The notes beneath the pieces are model-generated. The model did no database searches, was not told the DNA's origin, and was given only the letters and a program-made list of their open reading frames with translations. Positions 13,255 through 25,777 of a stretch of 64,000 bases of DNA are shown one piece after another; within the stretch, counting starts at the first letter, position 1, and every line of letters starts with the position of its first letter. The translations under genes and the position numbers were made by a program. The DNA comes from Sipunculus nudus (lineage: Eukaryota > Annelida > Sipuncula > Golfingiida > Sipunculidae): contig CM049311.1 of the NCBI GenBank assembly GCA_026874595.1, positions 74,530,953 through 74,594,952 on the forward strand. Direction: 5' to 3'.

Positions 13255-15740
13255 ATCAATATATGAGTAACAGTGTAATTATTTACAACAACTTGACAAC
13301 AGTGGTGACGGCCGAGGTTATTCGTCACATGCTTAATCATGGTTGGTTGTTCAGTACCATATATATTCTAAATATTGTAAATCTTGGAGTGAGTCTGGCA
13401 ACCCATGGCAGACACCATATGCAACTTTCGACAAGATCAAAAGAACCAACAGGTTGTAAAATGTATTTTTTTCGTGAGGTATTCCATCTCATATTAGGCC
13501 TTTAGTTCGTCGCCATCTTTTGTATCAAATATTGTGGTCATATAACTAAGATGTAATAGTCAGCAAGCTGCAAAGGGTGCCCCACGGGTGGAAGGAACGA
13601 TAGAAATTAAGGAACACAAGAATGTCACATGGTATGTCAGTTTATTTTTTTTCTGTCAAGGGACAGTTGTTAGGAATGGTGTACCAAAGACGTATATTGT
13701 ATAAGTGGTTATATGTTGCATTTCATCGTAAAATTTAAAGATTCTTGTCCTCTTAACTAGCTGTATAGGAAACGGAACTGTAGTTGTTACACATCAAAAG
13801 AGGAATAAGGACTGTTTATTGATTGGTTTTGTTGTACCATTAAGATAAAAAAAAAACACTCCTCCAATGTTAACTTCTTTAAATTATGGTCGAGACTAAT
13901 CGTTACGTGGCAATAATGATCCGTGCCATTTCTTGACCTTTCGGTCGACTTAGTTATATTTGGATTTGAAAATATCCGGAAATTGACGACTGACGTTATA
14001 GATTTCCTTTTCGAAGAAATGGTAATTCTTCTGATACATAAAGACGTGGTTATTAAGGCGAAACCATAGCGACTATTATTTAAATATTAATAGGTTAGTG
14101 TTTCCATTTTTACATGCAGTGTGTCATGTGATCGCGGTGTTTCAGTGATTACAAAAACTAACAAGAGGAACTGAATTATGTGAACAAGGTTCATTTGTTC
14201 TTTAAGAAATATTGCATTCATGATCATTATTCTGGCATTAACCTATGGCATTACATGAATTATAGCAGATTTCCATGAATGTAAGGATTCACAGAAAGAG
14301 TCCAGAGTAATGAACAAAAAATCATGCATAAACAGTAACACATTGTGCCATCAAGAACACAACACACTCATAGATACATACTTTTAATCACATGCTTCTT
14401 CACTATTTAATACCCCACTTGTTTAATAACACAGTGGTATATGATGTAGCAAATCAATTTTATGTATATACGTTAAGTCCTGGTGTATAATAAGTAAGCC
14501 CTGTACAAAGAGTACTGTATAATTTAAATAATTTAACAGACAACCTATCAAATACCTTTTACAGGTTAATGTTACATTAAATTTACCTGACCACGGAGAA
14601 ACTGCTGGTACAAAGGTATAGGTATATTAACCTACCACCTGTCGATAGAATGGCTTCTTACATATGTCTGATAATGATACGTCACCTTATGTGGATATAT
14701 GGTGCAAGAAAATACGCCTGGTGAGCAGCTATACAGTCTTACCTATTAAGGACAAGCTTCAACTACAGGGCTGTGTGACGATTGTTATATATACTGGTGT
14801 GTACATGAATGTTAATGATTGAGAATACTGTTAGCACTCTTTATTTTTGTACTTTTTTTTGTGAAATTCTTCACATATATTACTCCTTATTAACTGCTAA
14901 TGAACGCAGTGTTGCTCAAGAATATTTGAACGCGTTGTTAAAAAAAGATTTAGGTAAAGCAAGTTTTCCAGGGAAGGCAGGTAATTGTTGCCATGGCAAC
15001 CTGGTGACGAGATAAGATTGGTCTCTATCAGACTTGTATTTACTGTGGTGCCGTTTGCACAGATTACCGTTAGCTGTGTATGCTGAATGTGATATAGTGT
15101 CAACTCCTGGTGAAGAATCACTACAATATATATTCGAATGTAAATAGAAATGAAGTTCAGTTCTAGGTGACTTGGGAATTAAAAAGGTGTACACCAGTTG
15201 AGAATGGAAATCCAATGTAAACTTGGTAAATTCCAGTTTACCTGGGGCTTCCCGTGTAAATGGTTGACGGTGAAATTCCACTCTTAGCAGGTTTACGTTT
15301 TGATTTCCTGAAAGGAACCAGTTTACTTAGGAATATTCTTAGATACAAAAGTTTACATGCACCCACATAATTATGAGATTCAGTATTTGAAATCATCCAC
15401 TGGATGCCAAAATATAAAACTTGTCATTCATTCTGAGGCTGTAATGAACAGTCTGAAGAGGAGTACTGAGTTAATACTGAGTTAATTTTGCCCAGCTTGT
15501 GTACTTGACAAATGTAAATTCTGGTTTGTTTTTCAATATGTGCTGTTTCGTTACATTTCTTGTGATCAATTCCCATTGGACCGCCCTTTTTGAGCCAGGC
15601 GATAAACATAGGTGACTACTGACACGTTTAAGCTGCAACAGGTTAGGTTTGCTGTACATCCGTCATGCTTAATGCATGAAATTAGATGATATAAAGGATA
15701 AAGCTGATTTATCTGCAGAATGCTTGCTATAAAAACTGAA
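13255..15740. other. Intergenic sequence, nothing recognised
   Basis: AT-rich sequence with only short open frames on both strands, none with family motifs or codon structure suggesting a gene. A few GTTTAC words cluster around 15220-15330 but no clear repeat boundary was found. Confidence 0.5.
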
Positions 15741-15753
15741 AGTCAGTGTTGTT

Positions 15754-15754
15754 T

Positions 15755-15800
<46 letters not shown>

Positions 15801-15838
15801 TATTTATACACATATATATATATACACACACGCATATA
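15754..15838. repeat. Compound microsatellite (TA)n(TG)n ... (TA)n(CA)n
   Basis: TA repeats pass into about 16 TG units. After a short spacer, TA repeats pass into CA repeats. The two halves are roughly reverse-complementary, so the tract could extrude a hairpin. Short open frames across it are artefacts of the repeat. Confidence 0.9.
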
Positions 15839-15840
15839 AA

Positions 15841-15965
15841 CAGTAAAGCCTTGAAATTACGACCCCGAAAGTGGACGCATTTGCGAGACGGTCGGCGAAG
15901 CGGAAAAGAATCTAGACCGGTCAAATTTGGTCATTTTGAGGTGGTCGTTAGGCTTGGTTTTACTG
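15841..15965. mobile_element. Short pogo/Tc1-like MITE
   Basis: The left end reads CAGTAAAGCC...ACGACC and the right end is its imperfect inverse, GGTCGT...GGTTTTACTG. Together they give terminal inverted repeats of about 24 bases around a 125-bp element. The CAGTAAAACC start is typical of TA-inserting pogo/Tc1-related elements. The right flank begins TA; the left flank is AA, so the target duplication is not intact. There is no coding capacity. It sits between two microsatellites. Confidence 0.55.
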
Positions 15966-16022
15966 TATTATGAATACCAAAGCATATTGAGCAACATTGT
16001 GATCGCTTTGAATACAGTATAA

Positions 16023-16023
<1 letters not shown>

Positions 16024-16074
<51 letters not shown>
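16024..16074. repeat. (TA)n microsatellite
   Basis: An uninterrupted run of about 25 TA units. Confidence 0.95.
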
Positions 16075-16078
<4 letters not shown>

Positions 16079-17468
16079 GAACTCTCCCTAAAGAGACGTA
16101 ACCCGTTTCCAGGTATTGTCTTGTGGCAGGGTCTGCTGTAATGTAGAGAAATCGTCAGGAGAGTCCTGTATTGAAGGGTTCTACAGGTATCCGTCTGGAA
16201 GAAAGTTGGCAGAAGAGTGAGATATCTAACTGTCATGATTTTTGAGTGCCATAATAGAACTGATAGTGATACGTGCTTCTGTATTTGGCCATTTTTTTCA
16301 TGCCCCATTCATGGCCTCCTGGCCAAGATGTAGAGGTTGCCACCACCGGGACGTTATGCCCAGACGGCTGGACACTAATGTTGACCAATCAGTTACATTT
16401 TAATCGAAATGAACTATAGGAAAGTTTCATTATTAGATTGGTTGTTATAGACACGACGTGGCACGTGCAGCTTGGCAGCGCCGTTGTCTGCCTATTTCGC
16501 TTTGTTGAATTTAAGCTTGTGTTAATTATGTTTGACCCGCAGTGGCAACAGTGTTATTTTTGTAAGTTTCACATACATTGTTTTATCCAGTCGTTATTTT
16601 TTCCTACATAGACGATGTTAATGATTCTGTTATCCTTTTCTGTTGTGTTTCTGAATTAAATCATTGATATCTGTATGATACATGAAGCTTTATATAAGTT
16701 CTTAATAACGTTTAATCATATCTTTCATTGTAGTTGTTCTCGGTCCAGCAAGATTTTCTTTAAAAAATTGTTTCCATCAACCGGGCTTGTTAATGAAAAG
16801 ATCTAACTAAGGTTAAGGATTGGTGATTGCTAGTAGTAAGAGGTAAATAAGAAATCTAAGCAACGCAGATCACGCAAAACCATTCGGATGCTTCAGACCG
16901 TTTCAATTTTAGAAATTCAGTTTTGACAGTATGAGGTTTCTGTAGGTGATTTTCATGTTGTTCATATCATCTGACGAGACGTGAGCTGTGCTGCCATTTG
17001 GCTGTAGTTCCGTATTCCCCCGTTAGGTGGCCAGATAAAATGGACATGCCCCTGTTCATTCCAGAACCAGATGTGCATGTGTACTAAATTGAATAAGTAA
17101 CGAAACGCTCGACAGAGCATATGTAGGTGATAATTGTGATTAATTTGCGCATTTGGCTTACAGGGATGAATTTGGGAAATATAACAATTCAAATTGAAAT
17201 TATTTCAATAAATGGACATGAGTTTTGGGTCTGATTAAATTGTATTAATTCTGTACATGTTATGTTCAAGTTGTGGCCATATGTGATATCAGTATTTGTA
17301 GATACTGCGCCGCTTTTTAGAAACTCATGCTTGGACGTGACATCGTTTGCATGAGATTTGTTTTAAAGATATATTATGTATAATAAAGTATATGATAGAA
17401 GTAATCTCCTTTGTTGATTTTCATTCATTCCATCTCTTGAGACAATATTCCTGTGCATGACCAGAATA
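16075..17468. other. Intergenic sequence, nothing recognised
   Basis: No gene was recognised. The part around 16310-16500 is less AT-rich and holds a CACGTG E-box (GGCACGTGCAG) and CCAAT-type words (ACCAATCAG, ATTGGTTG), but no downstream open frame makes it a convincing promoter. Confidence 0.4.
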
Positions 17469-19106
17469 GGGGTCCGTGATGCAGTGAATGGCTAATGGTA
17501 TCTCATTCGGGTTCATGATGCAGTGATTGGCTGATAGTATCTCATTTGGGTCCGTAATGCAGTGATTAGCTGATGGTATCTCATTGGGGTCCGTAATGCA
17601 GTGATTTGCTGATAGTATCTTATTCGGGTTCGTGATGCAGTGATTGGCTGAAGGTATCTCATTGGGGTTTATGATGCAGTGATTGGCTGATGGTATCTCG
17701 TTGGGGTTTGTGATGCAGTGAATGGCTGATGGTATCTCGTTGAGGTTTGTGATGCAGTGATTGGCTGATGGTATCTCGTTGAGGTTTGTGATGCAGTGAA
17801 TGGCTGATGGTATCTCGTTGAGGTTCGTGATGCAGTGATTGGCTGAAGGTATATCATTGGGGTTTGTGATGCAGTGATTGGCTGATGGTATCTCGTTGGG
17901 GTTTGTGATGCAGTGAATGGCTGATGGTATCTCGTTGAGGTTTGTGATGCAGTGAATGGCTGATGGTATCTCGTTGGGGTTTGTGATGCAGTGAATGGCT
18001 GATGGTATCTCGTTGGGGTTTGTGATGCAGTGAATGGCTGATGGTATCTCGTTGGGGTTTGTGATGCAGTGAATGGCTGATGGTATCTCGTTGGGGTTTG
18101 TGATGCAGTGATTGGCTGATGGTATCTCGTTGGGGTTTGTGATGCAGTGAATGGCTGATGGTATCTCGTTGAGGTTTGTGATGCAGTGATTGGCTGATGG
18201 TATCTCATTGGGGTTTGTGATGCAGTGAATGGCTGATGGTATCTCGTTGGGGTTTGTGATGCAGTGAATGGCTGATGGTATCTCGTTGAGGTTTGTGATG
18301 CAGTGAATGGCTGATGGTATCTCGTTGAGGTTTGTGATGCAGTGATTGGCTGATGGTATCTCATTGGGGTTTGTGATGCAGTGAATGGCTGATGGTATCT
18401 CGTTGAGGTTTGTGATGCAGTGATTGGCTGATGGTATCTCATTGGGGTTTGTGATGCAGTGAATGGCTGATGGTATCTCGTTGGGGTTTGTGATGCAGTG
18501 AATGGCTGATGGTATCTCATTGGGGTTTGTGATGCAGTGAATGGCTGATGGTATCTCGTTGAGGTTTGTGATGCAGTGAATGGCTGATGGTATCTCGTTG
18601 AGGTTTGTGATGCAGTGAATGGTTGATGGTATCTCGTTGAGGTTTGTGATGCAGTGAATGGCTGATGGTATCTCGTTGGGGTTTGTGATGCAGTGAATGG
18701 CTGATGGTATCTCGTTGGGGTTTGTGATGCAGTGAATGGCTGATGGTATCTCGTTTGGGTTTGTGATGCAGTGATTGGCTGATGGTATCTCATTGGGGTT
18801 TGTGATGCAGTGAATGGCTGATGGTATCTCATTGAGGTTTGTGATGCAGTGAATGGCTGATGGTATCTTTATGAGGTTTGTGATGCAGTGATTGGCTGAT
18901 GGTATCTCGTTGAGGTTTGTGATGCAGTGATTGGCTGATGGTATCTCATTGGGGTTTGTGATGCAGTGATTGGCTGATGGTATCTCATCGGGGTTTGTGA
19001 TGCAGTGAATGGCTGATGGTATCTCGTTGGGGTTTGTGATGCAGTTAATGGCTGATGGTATCTTATTCGGGTTTGTGATGCACTGAATGGCTGATGGTAT
19101 CTCATT
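17469..19106 (-). repeat. 39-bp minisatellite, 42 copies
   Basis: On the - strand the array spells a 13-residue unit, NEIPSAIHCITNP, repeated 42 times in an open frame of 580 codons (17421-19163). The unit is 39 bases, a multiple of three, and the consensus lacks stops in all three - frames. A second frame (TRYHQPFTASQTP) is also open for 387 codons, so the openness is a property of the repeat and not evidence of a gene. Most copies differ at only three places: A/T in GTGAATGG or GTGATTGG (Ile/Asn), G/A in TGGGG or TGAGG (Pro/Leu), and CTCGTTG or CTCATTG (silent). Copies at the low-coordinate edge are the most diverged. No start context, signal peptide or family similarity was seen. Confidence 0.9.
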
Positions 19107-19273
19107 CACAGATCCACTCCTAGTTTCATTCACAGCACTCTGTATTTCAATAGAAATATACACTTTATTTTACCGAAACGATAGCACCGAAATTACCCAA
19201 GGTGGCACGAATACAGCGTAAATAATTAAAAAGTACCTGTTATCGTATCTGTTAACATACCCCCCCCCCCCCC

Positions 19274-19451
19274 CAGTGGAGGATCAATGATTTAGGAAAA
19301 GAAGGCATTCAACCAAGGAAGTGCTTACGTAAAAAAAAAAAACTAAAAAAGGTGGGGGGGGGGGGGGTCCAAGCCAAAAAAAATGGGCCTGAACCCTTTA
19401 AAAAAAGGTTGCGGTGGATGAAAAAAAGGGGGAGTCCGGACCCCTCCACTG
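19274..19451. mobile_element. Possible degraded hAT-type MITE
   Basis: CAGTGGAGG at 19274 and its exact inverse CCTCCACTG ending at 19451 frame a 178-bp stretch rich in poly-G, poly-A and GGTCC words, in the style of hAT non-autonomous elements. It is preceded by a poly-C run. No 8-bp target duplication is visible, so this remains tentative. Confidence 0.3.
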
Positions 19452-19831
19452 GATCTGCTTCTGCCCCCCCCCCACCCCCAATTTCTAAAGTCCTTTATCC
19501 GCTGGTTTTCAAAACTGCCTTTCTGTTGCTCATTTTGTCTGCGCGGTATGCACATGTAATTTAAAAAAATCTAATTTTGTTTCACGTATTCGTAAACATA
19601 CCGGTAATCGGGCTTAAAATACGATCCAATCAGTGATTTAATAGAACCTCATCTATGGGCTTGGATGAGGCTTCCCAAGGTTCTAATGGCGATAGACTAC
19701 TTCCGAGACGTGCGCCGCTGCCGTAAACACATTTTGTTGACACATTAAAATATTTTATTGAACAGAAGGGATACCTTGGATAACTGGAGATTCTGTACGG
19801 CTAGATCCTGGCCTTTTGAAATCATTAATCC

Positions 19832-22527
19832 TTTTTTTTTAGCTCAGCTAAGTCAACTGAGCTATAGTGATTGATCACCGTCCGTCAGTCTGTCTGTCCG
19901 CCCGGACGTTAGACTTGCACGTTTTAACTCCGTTGATTCTAGAAATCTGTAACTGAAGATCCAGGGTGGTCATAAAAAAGTGTCCTTGGAAACCAGAAAT
20001 TATGTCACTGTGACCTATATCCTCTGAGCTAAGGGGCTTGTAAGTACCCCCTAGAATAATTAAAAATTTGATACAAAACCTCCAGTATCTTGATAATTAA
20101 TGCATGGATTGCCCTGAATCTTGCCTTCAACATTGACCACTACTAGTTTTGTCAGTTCCCGAAATCTGAGGGGGGGGGGGGGGGGGGCAACTGCATTTTT
20201 TTCTAATTTTTTTTTCTGTTTTTATGTCGGTTTTTCAACTGGTTCCATCCAGTGCCCCGAAACCTGGTATTTTTATTGATTATGACTGTTTTCCTCAGTT
20301 CCTGAAGAATGTTACTGCCGCCTGTATTTCATACTATTTTTTAAATGAATTTTCCTTTATTTTAGACTGCCAAATTGTATTGATACTATCAGATTTGCAA
20401 CTGTGATTTCATCTAGTGCAATGGAACCTTGTGTGTTATTGGGGCCCCGCTCGGTCTGTTCGTCTTTCTGTATGTCCGTCAAATTTGTTTCCTGATAATA
20501 ACTCGAGTTTGGATTTTTGAATCATGAGATTAAAGGTCAAGGTCACACAACCCACTTAATATGTAGAAAGATTGTGGATGCATTTAAAGCCAAACATTTC
20601 ATCCCAAATCTTCCATCTAGCACATATAGGTGACCTGCAAATAGAAGATGAACCTGATTGACTTTGTTATAACATGTTCACAGTGGTAATCTGTCCACCT
20701 TTTTGTTTCTGAATGACAACTCCCATTTGGATTAACATATTGGTTACAAACCCGACTTAAATATGGCCACCACTAAGTAAGAACCCTTTTATTTTAGGGT
20801 TCAAGGTCACAGGACCTACTTTTTTTTCATCCCAAACCTTCACTGCGCCCTTGTGGAAGGTCACCAGGAGGTCACGCTCTGTGTTCAGAGCGTATTGGTC
20901 ACATGACTCATATTTGAAACTGATGTTTTTCTGGGGCTATCAACATCGACCTGTTTTTTTACAGGCAAAAACCTCGCAATTTTAGCCTCTTTCAGCTTAA
21001 AAATGCTTTATGATGAAACTCTCAAGCTGAATGGTTTAATTTTTAACAAGAATTATCCTAGGATAGGTTTTTTTGTATAAGAATTAGGTTCATTGGGTTC
21101 ATTGATTTTTAGTAGAGTAATAGAAAGCTGATGTTTGTCTTGTGGCCATTAGTAAGCCTATTTCAAACTAAGGGCTGCAAAAGTCTTCTTCTGCAATATT
21201 TCAACTTCTGTATCATTGCACAAAAATTATTCTTAGTTGGCCTTTGTTCAAGTTTACTTAAAGATTTTTTGGCAGAATTATGCGACCTTAAACAATGAAA
21301 GAACTGTAAGATCCTTCGGTATTATCGCTTGTAGATTTATTATCTACAGGCTGATATCTTTGGGCATAAGCAGAGTTGAACAGGCAACATAAATAAATGA
21401 TTCCATATCCAGCTTATGTGTAAGATAAAGCCATGAATAAAATATCTGTATTCTGAATTTGTTTTAAATAAGCATCTGTTATTATTTTAAACATTTTGAA
21501 AAACAAATCTTATGAATATGTCAGCTTGAAAAAAAGAATTATAGCCAAAGCATTTCAGTATGTGTAAACAGTTTCACCAACAGGCCAAGATTTTGTCTGT
21601 TTCTATAAAAAGCTGGAAAGACTGCTAACGATTTCAGATTTGGAAACAGGCCAAGTTTCAGTCTGTTTCTGTTTATAGCTTTGGCAGCCTGCCAACTTTA
21701 TCAGATTAGGCAACAGGTCAAGAGTTCAGACAGTACAGCCAAGTACAGGTCAACAGTTCACTCAGTGCAGTAGCTGTAGTTAGTAATTTGTTCCGGTGCA
21801 CTCGGGGCAACTGCCTTCCTCACCTGAGCTTGGTCAGCCCAGTGCACTTAACTCAAGAGAAGTTTGATTTATTGGCCTAAAATTTTGACTTGTCCATTTA
21901 TCTCTGATGACCTTTTTGTACACAAAACTGGTGTCGCCACATACAATTGTTTTAGGTTTCAAACATCTGTGCACATAGCTCAAGAGTGGTTTGAATTATC
22001 TGCCTAATATTTTATATGTCCAAACATCTTCGATGACTTTCTCCTACACACGACTGGAGGCGGCACCTATAATCATTTTCTGTTGTGTACATCCATGCCA
22101 GTATTTCAGGAGTGATGTTTGTGTAATTGGTGCTTACTTGCATTGTACATGTGTATGTCACACATGTACTTGAAAATGAATCAAGTACTTTTCAAATATT
22201 GATCAAGCATTTTATCATGGAAGCATTATACTTGGGGTATATCCCATTGCACAGGTTCGCATTAGGCCTGTAGTCCTTGTTAAAAACTTATATCCATACT
22301 ACAGTCTCTCAGTTTAGATACCAATACAAATATGTAATAATGAGGGGCTGTATATTTCATGTAGCCAATAAAAGTACACCGGCACCTCCAAATACGAGTA
22401 TTGTGTTACAATTTTAAAAAATGATATACAGAAAAACTGTTGCCTTAATCAATATGTTAGGTATTTTATAAAAAAAATATTCTGATCAATTTCAGCTGAG
22501 CGCTGTGACCCACAGGTCCCTTGTTTG
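19832..22527 (+). mobile_element. AGCTCAGCTGA-family dispersed repeat, copy B
   Basis: The left end is TTTTTAGCTCAGCTAAGTCAACTGAGCTATAG with GTCCGTCAGTCTGTCTGTCCG after it. The right end is CAGCTGAGCGCTGTGACCCACAGGTCCCTTGTTTG. Internal blocks match copies D and E: CCTAGAATAATTAAAAATTTGATACAAA near 20050, GTGCCCCGAAACCTGG near 20255, and TCCATCTAGCACATAT near 20610. It contains a poly-G run at 20170-20187 and two TCAAGGTCA motifs (20537, 20811). The length is near copy A but much of the interior is not shared, so it may be a composite. There are no coding domains. Confidence 0.55.
20170..20187. repeat. Poly-G tract
   Basis: About 18 G in a row on the + strand, inside copy B of the dispersed repeat. 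Confidence 0.9.
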
Positions 22528-22768
22528 TAAATATACCTATCACGGCTTTATAAAAACGTGAGCAATGTGTCTGTTATTTATCCTAAAGCTAAGCATCAGC
22601 CATAGAATAAGACAAAAACACTCCAAATATACTAGCCAAACTATAACAGCATAACTTTATTTCCTTTTGTGCGATTTCTGTTTTTATATTGACGTTCTTG
22701 TGGATTACGGAATTTAAGTTCTGTTGTCTCTGACGTGTACATCTTGACGTACTGTAAAATAGGTGATA

Positions 22769-23641
22769 GCACCGCTGACTGTAAGTCGTCTGAGCTGTAG
22801 CGATCGCCCTTTTCCGTTTGTTAAAAATGCCCAAATCGGACCTAGAAATTTGTATCTGTACATTCCAGGAGCTCCTAGGCAAATCACTTTGAAACCTGAA
22901 ATTAGAACAAGGTGATTTTTTTTCTGCGAGCTACTGGCCGAAAAACACGATTTTTAGCCCACAGACGATCAGCCGGTAAGCAAATTGTTTTGATTAGGCC
23001 TAGAATATTCTGACGTTTAATTCAGGAAGAAAGGCCCTTCGAAACTTGAAATTAGGCCACCGTGAACTATATTCTGCTAGCCCTAGGAACAAGACATCGT
23101 TTGAGCACTCTGAATGTAAAATTTTGACCGTTTGGCCTAAAATCTTCTTACGCAACATCAAGGGAGGTTCTGAGCAGACCTGATATAGGTCATGGTGACC
23201 TATATTCAGCATGATTTTAGCATTATTTTAGTCAGATGGGCATAATTCGGAGCAGTTAAACCTAGACACTTCTAATTTAATTATGATCCACTTCATGAAA
23301 ACCAAAAATAAGGTCACTTTGACCTTTATTTTAATGAGCATTTAGCACCCTATATAAGTTAGATGGACACAAATCAATGCAGTTGGACTCTGAAACTTAA
23401 CATCTTGGGAGCTCCCGGTAAAATCTTCTTGGAAACCCTAAATCAGGTCACTTTATTCTATTTTCTAAGGCCTATGGTGAAAAAGCATGATTGATATTTA
23501 GCACTCTGGGAGTCACTTTATCCATTGTATAAAATTCCTAAACAATAAGTTCAACAGTTCATAACATTAATAATTAATACATGCATCGCCTGAATGTCAA
23601 ATTCAGATGAGCATCATTGCCCATGGGTCACCTGTTTCTTT
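22769..23641 (+). mobile_element. AGCTCAGCTGA-family dispersed repeat, copy C
   Basis: This is a shorter, more diverged copy. The left end is ACCGCTGACTGTAAGTCGTCTGAGCTGTAG and the right end is CAGATGAGCATCATTGCCCATGGGTCACCTGTTTC. Several internal blocks of the type GAAATTAGG(C/T)CA...GTGACCTATATT repeat at intervals, as in copies B and D. The foldback element starts 10 bases after its right end. Confidence 0.55.
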
Positions 23642-23650
23642 CATATATAT

Positions 23651-24125
23651 GTCAGAGACGAGATTGAAATCCAGGCGGATTTTAAATTTGCCTAGACGAG
23701 ATAGCAATTGTGATCTCGCTTCGGCGAGATTGTGATTGTGATCTTGGCTAGACAGTTTTTAAACTCGTCTAGACGAGATCACAATCTCAATCTCGCCTAG
23801 GCGAGATTAAAATCCATCATGGAGCAGGCCAGGATTTTAATCTCGCCTAGGCGAGTTTAAAATCTGTCTAGTGTTATCCAGGCGAGTTTAAAATCTGCCT
23901 GATATTACTTAGGCGAGTTTAAAATCTGCCTAGGCGAGATTAAAATAGTGATCTGATCTAATTTCCTTATATTTTCTAATTTCCTATGCATTATAATTGA
24001 CATATGAAAGATGTTTTCAGTCAGATTTTCAATATTTTAACACTGAATGGTTACATATAGTTAACAGGTAATATATTTATTAATATTCACAGAATATTAT
24101 AGTATTAATGTAATCATTAATTTTT
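23651..24125 (+). repeat. Left inverted arm of the foldback element
   Basis: The outer ~290 bases consist of repeated modules in which TTTAAA(A/C)TC-type blocks alternate with (C/T)CTAGGCGAG or TCTAGACGAG blocks. They include the perfect palindrome CTCGCCTAGGCGAG near 23799 and a TCGCCTAGGCGA core near 23845. The inner ~185 bases are unique AT-rich sequence that is matched inversely on the right arm. Confidence 0.75.
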
Positions 24126-25249
24126 TAACACTAATTAAATAATTATTCATGTAATAATTAACATTAATTTTAGAAATAGAATTATGAAATAGATATTTGA
24201 TTATTACTTGCACCTTTAATGTGTTTCATGTGGTCTACAGCATCCATATCATACCTTTTATTTGTTAAACATTAATTAATCTTTATTTTTTTCCAAGTTT
24301 TCTTTACAACCTTGGGGTTGTGAATATCACTAATAATTTTTACCCAAAAAATAACTTGTAATTGTATTTAATATATGGCAATTAGAGAGTAACAAGAGGT
24401 ATACTGAAGCACACTTACGAGATATTATGAGCAAATCTGGGGGAAAAAGTCATCCACTTGCATATTGAATCAATCATAGATAGATAGATAGACAGATAGA
24501 GAGATTAGTCTAGATAGATATTACTTCACTATTTAAAGAGTATATTACACATTAACATAAACAATCATCCTATTTGATAATTCTTACAGGACAAACAGAA
24601 CAAATTAGTTGGTTGATCTAGTTCAAATGTTTCTTTTCACCCAGGCATTCAACAGTCAACAGTCAAAACATATACACTTAAGGTACAAAATATGCAGGGT
24701 ATCAGAAAATATGATGGACTTTGATACACCATCCTTTTTTTTTGGGTAATTAAACATAATATGAGAATAGGTAAAAATTGATACACAGATGTATGCATGT
24801 GAATATTTCTTTGTCTTATTTAGTCTTTTCTTCTAATGTATATAATAATCTTCTGATCGTTTTTTTAATGTTTTGTTAGGGATTTAGTGAAGCTTCAATA
24901 TTTATGTAGACTGTATAACAAGAAAACTGCCTTTTTTTGAAAAGTATTATATCATATCAGAAAAGATATGATTTCTAGATTCATTGATTGATAGATCATT
25001 TATGCATGTAAACAGCAATGAATTATATAGATAAATAAAAAATGAGCTGTCTCCTTTTGTCTTTTTAAAATACTACATTACTAATATTACTAATACCAGT
25101 TTCCCTTCAAATTAATATTGACAAAGTTATTATGTAAATAATCAGCAGCAGCCCACATCATATATCATTTAAATATGCCATATACAAATCCAATGTAAGT
25201 TTTTAATTACGATACCTAGTTAATTAATAAAAATATAAATAAAAAATTA

Positions 25250-25777
25250 ATGTTTATTATTACATTAATAATATAATATTCTGTAAATATTAATAAAATA
25301 TATTACTTGTGAACTATACATAACCATTCAGTGTTAAAATATTGAAAATCTGACTGAAAAAAAAACTTTCATATGTCAATTATAATGCATAATTTACTAG
25401 GAAATTAGATTAGATCAAATTACTATTTTAATCTCACCTAGGCAGATTTTAAACTCGCCTAAGTGATATCAGGCAGATTTTAAACTCGCCTGGAAGACAC
25501 CAGACAGGTTTTAAACTCGCCTAAGTGATATCAGGCAGATTTTAAACTCGCCTGGATGACACCAGACAGGTTTTAAACTCGCCTAGGGAGATTAAAATCC
25601 TGGCCTGCTTAATGATGGATTTAAATGTCGCCTAGGCGAGATTGCGCATGTGATCTCGTCTAGGCGAGTTTAAAATCCGTCTAGCCGAGATTACAATCAC
25701 AATCTCCCTAGGCGAAATCACGATCGCATTCTCGTCTAGCCGAATTTAAAATCCGCCTCGATTTCAATCTCGTCTCT

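Noticed and set aside
14916-15281. 121-codon open frame on -
   Set aside because: No recognisable domain; it overlaps other equally long open frames.
16310-16510. Candidate promoter with CCAAT and CACGTG words
   Set aside because: No downstream coding region supports it; the motifs are short enough to occur by chance.
17421-19163. 580-codon open frame on the - strand as a protein-coding gene
   Set aside because: It is explained by a 39-bp tandem repeat whose consensus has no stop in any - frame; a second frame is also open over most of the array, and no family motif or start context supports it.
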